Of a stretch of DNA of 64,000 bases, positions 46,601 through 58,600 are shown one piece after another. Made by a program: the position numbers and the translations under genes. The notes beneath the pieces are model-generated. The model was given only the letters and a program-made list of their open reading frames with translations, searched no databases and had not been told where the DNA came from. Source of the DNA: Omphiscola glabra (lineage: Eukaryota > Mollusca > Gastropoda > Lymnaeidae); assembly GCA_964017045.1 (NCBI GenBank), contig OZ024808.1, positions 15,809,784 to 15,873,783 of the forward strand. Reading direction: 5' to 3'. Position 1 is the first letter of the stretch. Each line of letters begins with the position of its first letter.

Positions 46601-49600
46601 CCATATCCACTCATCTCTTCAAATGACTATTTATTCTTCCTGTTGACTTTTTCACTCCTCATTTCATTTCTATATCCGCCCTTATTTGTCTGGCAGCCCT
46701 CTATCACTCTCTACCTACCTTACATTGTTCTCTCTGTATTACACTTGATGATGTTCCACACAACCATACAACAGTTCTCCCTCTAATTCTCAACACCCCA
46801 ACCCCTTTCGAAGGCCAGGCGGTTTCCACGAATGGACCCAGGCCGACAAATCGAACTCTGCTGCTCAATAATTGTAAAACAGATCAATAGTATTGATCTG
46901 GCACATCCCCTTTGAAAGTGTTGGGAGATCGTTGGATGCAGTACGCCCGCCCTTACCCGGGGTAAAAAGTCACACAGACACGCCTGTGAGGTGTAAGGGC
47001 CTTTAACAAGAGTGCACCTTTCATGAACACATCGAAGTGGCCATCAGCCATGGCCATCTGTTCATGTGCCTATGTCAAGAAGTCAAAGTGAGTCCTTGCT
47101 CCAATGTCGACACGGGGACTTTATTTCAATCAAGGTAAGTCTTTGGTGTAGACATAGTGACCGGTTGGACGTAGGTAGTAGATACAGTACTGTGACTAAT
47201 TGGACGTGTTACAAAACAGACGTAATGACCAGGGAGGCGTAAATCATAAATGACCAGTGAGGCATACGTCATGTAGATAAGGTAGACAAAATGACCAGTG
47301 AGGCATAAGGCATGTACATAAGGTAGACAAAATAAAAATGAGGTTTAACATGTATATGAAATAGACAAAATGACCAGTGGGGCGTAAGTCATGTACACAA
47401 AGTAGACAACATGACTGGCGAGGCATAAGTCATGTACACGAAGGAGACAAAACGACGAGGGAGGCGTAAGTCGTGGGCATGGAGTAGTCGCAATGACCAG
47501 TAAACCATGTACATGTAGTAGACACAATGACCCGGTTGTTTGACGAAATAAGATTTTTCCACTGAGTTTCTAGAGTTTAGAGAAAAATCCGTGTTAACGT
47601 TAGCATGCACTAACCACTACCACCACCACCACTCCCCTCTATCTAAATTGGAAAGTGTTGTTTACCTTACTTTATGCATTCGAAGTGCGGACATGACACC
47701 CACCCCCCCCCACACACACACACACACAAGTCATTGAAATCGCCTCTGCCAGCGTGGCGTGGCAAATACGCTAAAATTAGCTAGCGTAGGTAAATTGGGT
47801 TTGCACGGTTCCTTTAACAGTACAGTGCGATAATATATCAATTATGTGTGTGTGTGTGCAGTTGACCTACGACCTTCCATAATGAGTATTTTTACGTTGA
47901 GATTGCTCTGTAGGGTTGAGTCAAGTGCCAGACTACGTGGAGCCCGTCCCCTGGCCGTCCAGGATTCCCTTGACCAGATGCCAGTGAACGGTGTCACAGA
48001 GATAGAATTAGTATTAGGCTGGCTGAGGAGCCGGACCGTGGTCATTTGATGACCACGGTTGTCAAAGGTACACACCCGAGGCTAACTGCCCGGGTAATCC
48101 GTCATGAACCCGACATTAATAAATTATATTTAAAATCTATTTTTTTCTTAAACAATCAAATTTACAATGAGAATGTTGTTAGTTTGACCATCTACAGCAG
48201 TGGTTCTCAAACTTTCTAATGCCGCGATCCCTCAATACAGTCCCTCATGTTGTGGCGACCCCCAACCACAAAATATTTTCTTAGCTACTTCCTAACTAGA
48301 GTATATGTGTTTTCTGTTGTCTTAGGCGACACCTGGGAAATGTTGGTTCGACCCCCGAAGTGGTCGCGACCCACGGGTTGAGAACCGCTGATCTACAGCC
48401 ATTAGCGACCGATGTCGCCGCCCACTAGCACAGCGGTTCTCAACCCGTGGGTCACGATCCCTTTTACAGGGTTCACCTAAGACCATCGGAAAACACATTT
48501 ACTCTAAAGTTATGAAGTAGCAACGGAAATAATTTTGTGGCTGGGGGTCTCCACAACACGAGGAACTGTATTAAAGGGTCGTGGCATTAGGAAGGTTGAG
48601 AACCACTGCACTAGCATCTGTATACTAAGCCGGACTGTGGCTCGCCAGAAGGACTGTCACGTATGTTGCTAGTTCGGAACTGAGGTGAGGGGTTTCCAGC
48701 AAGCTTAACTACATTCGTCTGCTGAAATGTACATGCTCAGTTTATTAGACTAGAAAGTTCAGATGATGAGACAATCAGCGACAACATGCTCAGTTTATTG
48801 GACTAGAAAGTTCAGATGTTGAAACAATCAGCGACAACATGCTCAGTTTACTAAGACTAGAAAGTTCAGATGATGAGACAATGAGCGACAACTGCTCAGT
48901 TTACTAAGACTAGAAAGTACAGATGATGAGACAATGAGCGACAACTGCTCAGTTTACTAAGACTAGAAAGTTCAGATGATGAGACAATGAGCGACAACTG
49001 CTCAGTTTACTAAGACTAGAAAGTTCAGATGATGAGACAATGAGCGACAACATGCTCAGTTTACTAAGACTAGAAAGTTCAGATGATGAGACAATGAGCG
49101 ACAACTGCTCAGTTTACTAAGACTAGAAAGTTCAGATGATGAGACAATGAGCGACAACTGCTCAGTTTACTAAGACTAGAAAGTTCAGATGATGAGACAA
49201 TGAGCGACAACATGCTCAGTTTACTAAGACTAGAAAGTTCAGATGATGAGACAATGAGCGACAACTGCTCAGTTTACTAAGACTAGAAAGTTCAGATGAT
49301 GAGACAATGAGCGACAACTGCTCAGTTTACTAAGACTAGAAAGTTCAGATGATGAGACAATGAGCGACAACATGCTCAGTTTACTAAGACTAGAAAGTTC
49401 AGATGATGAGACAATGAGCGACAACTGCTCAGTTTACTAAGACTAGAAAGTTCAGATGATGAAACAATCAGCGACAACAATGCCATTAAATCGGTAGATA
49501 ATTAGACAACACACAAAGTCGTCTGTTCCGTCGGGTACCCGGGTACATGAGTCGACGTGTATTCGGGCAGGTGTTCTTTCCGTTTTTGTATAATTGATTT

Positions 49601-52600
49601 AATTTGATGTCTTAACTAGTTGGAGTCTGTTATAATGACCTGGAGACTGTTATAATGACCTGGAGACTGTTATAATGACCTGGAGTCTGTTGTAATGACT
49701 GCCGTTGACCATCACACGTAACCACTGGCTGCTCTTTTCCTCAAATAAAAAATGGGTGGGGAGGGTGGGGGGAGGGGGGTTGCAGGACCATTTAGTGACC
49801 ATCGTAGACTTTCACAGGTAACCATTGGCTGGCTTTGTGTGGGGCCAGGGAGCGGGGGGTTAAAGTACTCATAGGCTTTCAATGTATCGTTAGTATTTAG
49901 TATGCGGTTGTTATAATTAGAACACACTCGTCTTATTGGATAAAGTCATCCTTGCCCCCCCCCGCCCCACCTCCAGGGTGCAATGGAGGGATCTTGTCCC
50001 TGGTCGTGACCTCGCCTGTAACCTCTTGTTATCATTAGCCATTTCTTCACCTCGTCGGTATCACGTGCTCGTATGGCCTTGAGGCGACTCGGATTTGGGT
50101 TTATTCAAATTGGCTTATTTGAAATGTAACGTGGTGGCCTTTTACATTATTACTGTGTTGTCCGGAAGGGGGGGGGGGGGGGTCTAAGACCGGTATCTCT
50201 CAATATATGTACATATAAACCGGTATAGAAAGAGATAAGGGAAGGGTGAATACAACAGAGCATGAAAAGAAATCAATATAAATATAAGTTTTCCAGTAAA
50301 TTCAGTAAAGTATAATCTGTAAGCCCAAGGTGAAATCAGGTACGTGCTTGTACAAAGATAAAGTACCTTTATTTTTTTGGATAAGCTCCGATATTCAAAG
50401 ACAGTGGCTAACTATACTATTACTAGTGTATTTCTATCAAATTTCAATATGAGCCTTTTACTGACAGAAATAAAAGATCAAGTAATGTATTGTTTTTAAT
50501 TTTATTATTATTATTTGGGGGGGGGGGGGGTATTCTAATTATTATTTTTTTCCAATTTAAGTCAATTAACGTAAGGAGCATATGCCATAATACACGACTT
50601 TTATTTTATTAAAGGGAACTGCGTCGAGAATTGGTGAGAGTATTCTAATAATAATAACGAACAGGAAAATATAGGTTAATTCATTTAATTTGATGTCTTT
50701 ACTATTCGGGGTCTGTAAATAAAACAGTTTGTATCATTCACTCCGCAGATTCTCCAACAGCGGAGTGCCACGGCGACTTGATGCCAAGCACACACTGCAA
50801 GGGAAGCTCGCCACGCGACGCGTGATGGTGTAGTTCCGAGGACACACATTTAGAGAATCTAAACAACGTGTATGCTTACAAGAACTAAACATGATCCAAA
50901 AGGATGAAACAGATCTTTGAAGTGTTGGCGAGAAAAGCCATCACGCGACCGTGAATCAAGTATGCAAACAAGATAAAGCCGGTGAAGATGACAAAAAGAA
51001 ATAAGATTAGGTCCGTGGGGGACAAACCCAGTAGTGTGGTCCAGACGAAGAAGATCGTGGAAGCTGTGGGGGACAAACCCAGTAGTGTGGTCCAGACGAA
51101 GAAGATCGTGGAAGCTGTGGGGGACAAACCCAGTAGTGTGGTCCAGACGAAGAAGATCGTGGAAGCTGTGGGGGACAAACCCAGTAGTGTGGTCCAGTCG
51201 AAGAAGATCGTGGAAGATGTGGGGAACACATACAAACTCCTCAACGACCTCCACGACAACATCAAGAAAGGGTCTCAGGGTAACGCTGACGCCATTAAAA
51301 TACTGGACGAACTCTTCAGTCGGGACAACGGCGGCGCACTGCTCAATTACCGTCAAACCAACAAGGAACAATACACAGGCGGCACACACGGCGAGAGGGG
51401 CACAGAGGACACACTCCTCCACACCGCCGCCTTGTACCAAGAGGACACCGACCTCCTTCAGAAGCTCGTTACTGGATGCCCTGGTCTGGTCACAGTGGCA
51501 AGGACAGGGGACTGGCTGGGCCAGACTGCCCTTCACATCACACTCAGCAAAGGAAACGACCGTGCCAGCGAGCTAATAATAGAATACGCGGGCGCTGACA
51601 AACAGGAGCAATTATTCGCGTCCCGTGCAACAGGTTCAAAGTTCAACGACACCGTACTGATGGGTCAGTTCCCGTTATCGGTGGCCGCCCTTACATTCAA
51701 CGAGCAAATGGTCTCGTTTTTACTGGACAAAGGTGACCGCATCAGCAGACAAAACAGCAATGGCGACACGCTGATTCACACTTTGATCAAATTTGCTGGT
51801 GTTCGAAGAGAGAAAACCTCGAAAGTTGTCAACATGTTGCATTTCCTACACGACAAGCTTAGAGATTGTCAGACAAGTCGCCCCCGAGAGGACCCGCGTG
51901 CCATCTGGTACAAGGCCAACCGTGACAAAATGTCCGCACTCAAACTTGCTGCGCACCTCGGCCAGCTGGAGACCTTCTCCGCGATCCTCAGGTTGGATAG
52001 AGTCTACCGCGTGCTGGAAAGCCACGACGGGGTCATGGACACGCATCGCTATGACGTCACTGAGATCGACCCCATGACACAGCAAAAGTCAGAATTCGAG
52101 AAACTGAAAGCGGAGCTGAAGGGTGGCTACCCTCAAGTCTGTAGTCTAAAGGCGCGCTTCCAGAGTCGTCGGCCCTTGTCAGTGTTGGAGATAATATGTT
52201 CCCGCAGCGTCAAGCAGGCCCATGGCTTGGTTAATGTTGATGTGGTGAAGGATATCATCAGGAAAAAATGGATTTGGTACAGAAAGATCCATTACACGTG
52301 GGCCTTATTCCACCTGTCCTTCACAGTGTTACTCAGCACGTATGCTGTTTTCAAAACAAAAGTTATCAACAGCGACATCGCTGGAGTCAACACCACGACA
52401 AATGGCCTCAACACCACCATGACAAATGGCCTCGGCAACACGACACACCAGCAGCACAGAGCGTTTACTGATATTTCCATCTACGTCCACGTGGTGTACG
52501 CCGCCTTCATTATCTTGTTCGAGTTGAGGCGGTCGCTCTACCTCAGGCAATGGTGGTACTGGCGTCTGCCTCACCACAACGCCTGGTACAGAACTACGCT

Positions 52601-55600
52601 CATCATCTTCTCAATCAGTCTCATCCTAGACTGCATCCTGTACAAGACGGGCGTGGACAACCAAATCCCACTGCTGCTGGCTTTACTCATAGGATGGTGG
52701 TTTCTCACGTTCTTCTTGCGATCGGTGAAAAAATTCTCTTTCTACACTGTCATGTTTCAGAAAGTCCTGTCTGGAGATCTGCCTCGCTCCTGCTCTATTA
52801 TATTACTGGAACTGTTTTCGTTCTCCCTGGCTATGTACATCACCATCAGGACAGAGCCAGAGAGAAAAGAGTTCCAGGACATCTGGTCAACGCTGCTGAC
52901 CATGTTCAACTTGATGCTCGGTCTCGGGGACATCGATCTCCTGTATGAAGCCAGGGAGCTGTGGCTGGCAGTGATTCTCTACGTAATGTTCATCCTGATC
53001 ACATACTTGCTGCTCATCAACTCTCTCATCGCCATGATGTCCAAGACGTGCAACAGTGTGTCGGACCACAGGGATGCCCAGTGGGACCTGCAGAGACTCT
53101 CTCTCATCCTCTTCCTGGAGAGCACATTATTTTTTCACAAGCTACAGGTCGGTCCACTCAATCAGTTAAAGTACGTCTCAAAAACGGAGATGATCGGCAG
53201 AGAAGTGAATGAGAGAAGGCATTATCACCGCTTTTCATCCCACCAAACAAATCAGTCGAGTGGTCGTGAAAGGTGGCAAAGACCTGATATGATAAGCACA
53301 TTTGGGTTCCCAGAGCAGAAGACGTATGAGAATATGCGCTCAACTTTACATTCATCCAGCCATGAGTTAAATGACAATGAGAGACGAACGTTACACCCAT
53401 CCAGCAGTGACTCATATGACAAAAAGATCTCTAGCACGGCAACAAGAACTTGCAGGTTCACTCAGCCCAACCTTGACTCGCCTACTGAGAACGATGAGTC
53501 CACCAAACAGCAGCCATCTAATCATTTTGTGCAACTTATTCCAGTCGGGTTCATCCCGCATTCCAACTCCATTCTCGGAACCCAAACCACCTGGCACAGC
53601 TTGCCTCAAAGCAACCAACTGTATTATAGAGGTACTAAGGAGACCTTGCAGCCCTCCAACCAGCCCCCCATTGTATCAATCACTGACACAAGCTTACTCC
53701 AAGCACAGCCTTTCTACTGTATCCTTGTGCAGCCCGGTGTTAACGTTGAGCCAATGCCCATGGTGGCATCACAAACTCAACCCAGCCTCCCGAGACCAGT
53801 AAATGTTGTTAATCTGAGCAGTCAGAGACGCGGCTCTGGCCATCAGAAATCGACCAGCGGTGACACAGTCGAGACTGGTGGAGAAAAGGATCAGAAACAT
53901 GTGTGGCTGGACGTCAATGACCTGGACTCGGAGGGTGAGTCATTTCGTCGGTTCAATGAAGGGTCATTTCCATAAACACAATCCAACGAGCATCAAGTAA
54001 TTTGTATCTTTATCCTTTACACAATTTTTTATGCGGTTCACTAGGGTAATCTAAACATATATTTTGCTAAACTTTTGTTTTACACCTTAAAGTGACCTTC
54101 ATATAGTTTTAATGTGTTTTCACAAACCCAACTTACGCCAAAAGCATGTAGAATATGCTTTGTTTGGATTATCTATTTAATTATTGAAGCTGTATACATC
54201 CTCTTTCAGTAGCTATTTAAAATGTTATTTTCTTCTAGTTTCTGATACATTCTCCCTGTAAACATTCCATTTCAATGGTAGAAGCTAACAGCACATCAAA
54301 TGCATGCATGTCAAAGACATGTGATTTCTACTTTTAGACTGGCGATGAGAAATGAGTGATCAGAAATGACGTTTTACTGCAAAAATGCAAACACTTTCAG
54401 GAAAAAAATATTTGCTGCCATTGCCGCACATCAGTGCAGACTTTGTGGGGTCATTCTCTTGACTTGTATACAAACTAATGGTAGAAACAGACCAAGTTGT
54501 GTTGAAATTAAAATCAACACAGGACATTTTTTTGTTATATGACAATTATGCAAAAACCAAAACTGATTTAAAATAATTATATGAGTAGTAATAAAACTCC
54601 TGTGTCTTATGTTTTACTGTGTTTATTGAGTATGTGTATGGAATTTTGTAAGTCTGTATACAGGGTTTAGTGAGTCTGTGTATGGAATTTAGTAAGTCTG
54701 TGTACAAGGTTCAATGAGTCTGAGTACACTTTTTAGTGAGTCTGTGTACAAGGTTCAGTGAGTATGTGTACAAGTTTCAGTGATTCTGTGTACAAGGTTC
54801 AGTGAGTCTGAGTACACTTTTTAGTGAGTCTGTGTACAAGGTTCAGTGAGTCTGAGTACAAGTTTTAGTGAGTCTGTGTACAGGGTTCAGTGATTCTGTT
54901 ACAAGGTTCAGTGAGTCTGAGTACAAGGTTCAGTGAGTCTGTTACAAGGTTCAGTGAGTCTGAGTACAAGTTTTAGTAAGTCTGTGTACAGGGTTCAGCG
55001 AGTCTGTTACAAGGTTCAGTGAGTCTGTTAACAGAGTCATTATTTCCATAGGTTGCCATGCATGTTCTAGGAAGCTGAGTTAAAACCTTCATGATGCCAT
55101 GTGAAATGAAACAAACCAAAGAGACAATGCCCTGAATGCACATTGATGAATTGTATGCATTCTTATTGCACCCAAACCAGTTAAAAACATATTTCATTTA
55201 AGCAAAAATATAACAGATGAGAAAAAATCCAAACAACCACTGTCCATGAATCTATTTGGAAAGCTACTGTATCTACAACAAGATCATCATACTGAGACAA
55301 CTAACTAGTTTCAAAATTATATATCTAAAGAGTTGGCTAAAATGAAACTGCATCTCATTCCATTGGGAACTAATTCTTAGGATAACTGATACCACACAAA
55401 CCATAACCTTAAGGCATTAAATTTGCAGTCATCTACGTACATGGTTAACTCCCATGGTGAGATTCAGTGACATTGACAAGCCTCTTACACAAAACTTACC
55501 TGTCAAGTTTGAGCTCATTTCATACGGTTGCGACTAAATGTATTATAGGTGGCTTGTGACAGTTGCATACGAACGCACCTAGAAACACCTCTCTCGTTAC

Positions 55601-58600
55601 TTTAAAATTGCAATTACATCACTTTTCTGCTGCGTGATTTCATAACGACAACCAGACGTTCTTATCTTGTTTCATTTTTAATCTAAGTTGAAGAAACTAT
55701 TTTAATAATATAAATAAATTTAAAGACTGAGTTCCTCCCCTTTGTTCAGGCAATATGAATTAATTTCAGAAATTACAAAGCCGTGCATAATGAGTGAGAT
55801 TTAGTGACATAGAGAGAGAATAACTTACTTGTAAAACTGACACTGTTGTTATTTCCACTGCTGAGGCTCAGTCTGGAGTTATTGAAGACTGACAGAGAGA
55901 GAAAGGACAGGGCAGCTATTCGATCTGATGGGAGGCTACATGTTACACTATATGTGCAAGTGAAGCTTTTCTGGGGAGTGACCAGAAACTTTGGAGAGTC
56001 TACTTTGTGGGACCAGTCATTGGAAATGTCCACTGTACAGTCTGTGGGAGAAGAAAGGCAATGTGACTATACAAGTAGCTACATGACCATCAGGACAGCA
56101 ATTATTTCTCCACCTGATAAAAAAAAAAAACTCTTATCTGTTGTGCCCACTCTTTAATAAAATAAAATATTATTAGTAAATGATACTTAATATTTGATGA
56201 TAATTCTATCTACAGGAAAGTAAGCCTGACAGAACTATCTGTGCATGTGTACTTAGAACTATCTGTGTATGTGTACTTGGAACTATCTGTGTATGTGTAC
56301 TTGGAACTATCTGTGTATGTGTACTTGGAACTATCTGTGTATGTGTACTTGGAACTATCTGTGTATGTGTACTTGGAACTATCTGTGTATGTGTACTTGG
56401 AACTATCTGTGTATGTGTACTTGGAACTATCTGTGTATGTGTACTTGGAACTATCTGTGTATGTGTACTTGGAACTATCTGTGTATGTGTACTTAGAACT
56501 ATCTGTATATATGAACATAGAGCTATATGTATATGTGTACTTAGAACTATCTGTGTATGTGTACTTAGAACTATCTGTGTATGTGTACTTGGAACTATCT
56601 GTATATATGAACATAGAGCTATATGTATATGTGTACTTAGAACTATCTGTGTATGTGTACTTAGAACTATCTGTGTATGTGTACTTGGAACTATCTGTGT
56701 ATGTGTACTTGGAACTATCTGTGTATGTGTACTTAGAACTATCTGTGTATGTGTACTTAGAACTATCTGTGTATGTGTACTTAGAACTATCTGTATATAT
56801 GTACTTAGAACTATCTGTATATATGAACATAGAGCTATCTGTATATGTGTACTTAGAACTATCTGTGTATGTGTACTTAGAACTAACTGTATGCATGCGT
56901 ACTTAGAACTATCTGTATATGTGTACTTAGAACTATCTGTATATGTGTACTTAGAACTATCTGTATATGTGTACTTAGAACTATCTGTGTATGTGTACTT
57001 GGAACTATCTGTATATATGAACATAGAGCTATATGTATATGTGTACTTAGAACTATCTGTGTATGTGTACTTAGAACTATCTGTGTATGTGTACTTGGAA
57101 CTATCTGTGTATGTGTACTTAGAACTATCTGTGTATGTGTACTTAGAACTATCTGTGTATGTGTACTTAGAACTATCTGTATATGTGTACTTAGAACTAT
57201 CTGTATATATGAACATAGAGCTATCTGTATATGTGTACTTAGAACTATCTGTTTATGTGTACTTAGAACTAACTGTGTATGCATGCGTACTTAGAACTAT
57301 CTGTATATGTGTACTTAGAACTATCTGTATATGTGTACTTAGAACTATCTGTATATGTGTACTTAGAACTATCTGCATATGTGTACTTAGAACTATCTGT
57401 ATATATGAACATAGAGCTATCTGTATATGTTTACTTAGAACTATCTGTATATGCATATTTAGAACTAACTGTATATGCATATTTAGAACTATCTGTATAT
57501 GCATATTTAGAGCTATCTGTATATGTTTACTTAGAACTATCTGTATATGCATATTTAGAACTATCTGTATATGCATATTTAGAGCTATCTGTATATGTTT
57601 ACTTAGAACTATCTGTATATGCATATTTAGAACTAACTGTATATGTGTACTTAGAACTATCTGTATATGCGTACTTAGAACTATCTGTATAAGTGTTGAG
57701 GCGCGTTAACATTCTGAGGAAATAGAAAGTATTTAGAAGTCTAACAGTACTATTTATTGACATGCTTGACAGTACCATGAGTGTCTCCAAACTTAACATG
57801 CTTGTATGTAAACCATGAGATCAATTATTAACATATCACACTTGAATCAGCTTTTCTATGACTAAACATGTTCCAATGAATCATTTACTCACCCAAACTA
57901 TAGTCCAAGGTCCAGTTAGAAGTTGAATTTTCTACAGCCGTAAAGATAATTAGTATGTTCTGCTGCAGACCTGCGACCACTGGGAATGGCGCTGAAATTC
58001 AGGATTTTTAATGTTTAAACCTGTATGATGCTTTGAAAATATGAAATGAATGGGATGGAGGGGAACAGTTAGTACACAGCTTTAAATAACTGTCAGATCC
58101 ATGCCAAAAAAACAAAATGAAAGAAAATTCCATAGAGCCTGGTAGTGAACAAAAGCAAAGAATGCCATCTCAGTGAGACATTAATCTTTTAAAGATCACT
58201 CAGATCAAATGAATCTGTAATCAATATTTTGATTTCAACTGTGGAAAACCCTGCCCTAGAACAATGTCTCTCATTTTTTTTGATAGAACACTGACACATA
58301 AAATAATTTAATTTGAGATGATAGATCCCATTGGCAATTACTAATACAACAGAAGCTAGATAGATATGGACGGTATCCAATTTTTTATGTGACTTGCCAC
58401 AAGGATGACATTCAATCACAACGGGCTAAAAACTTTTGGTTGAGGACAAAGAAAATTTTCAACACTTATTGCTGACATTACTGATGGAAGACAAAGAAAA
58501 TATTCACTAAATCCTGACATTAGAGATGAAAGATAAAAAAAAATATTCACTAAATCTTGACATTACTGATGGAAGTCAAAGAAAATATTCAATATTCACT

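Noticed and set aside
47842..48075. Candidate extra exon of the CUB/LDLa gene (77-codon ORF)
   Set aside because: No CUB-like sequence, no phase-1 splice pair, and exons 4 and 5 already join in phase to complete CUB2.
50859..51536. 225-codon minus-strand ORF
   Set aside because: Antisense shadow of the TRPV-like gene, including its 51-bp repeats.
56206..57216. Minus-strand ORF of about 336 codons (YTYTDSSK repeats)
   Set aside because: It reads through a 24-bp minisatellite; similar ORFs exist in other frames and on the other strand, and there is no domain or splice context.
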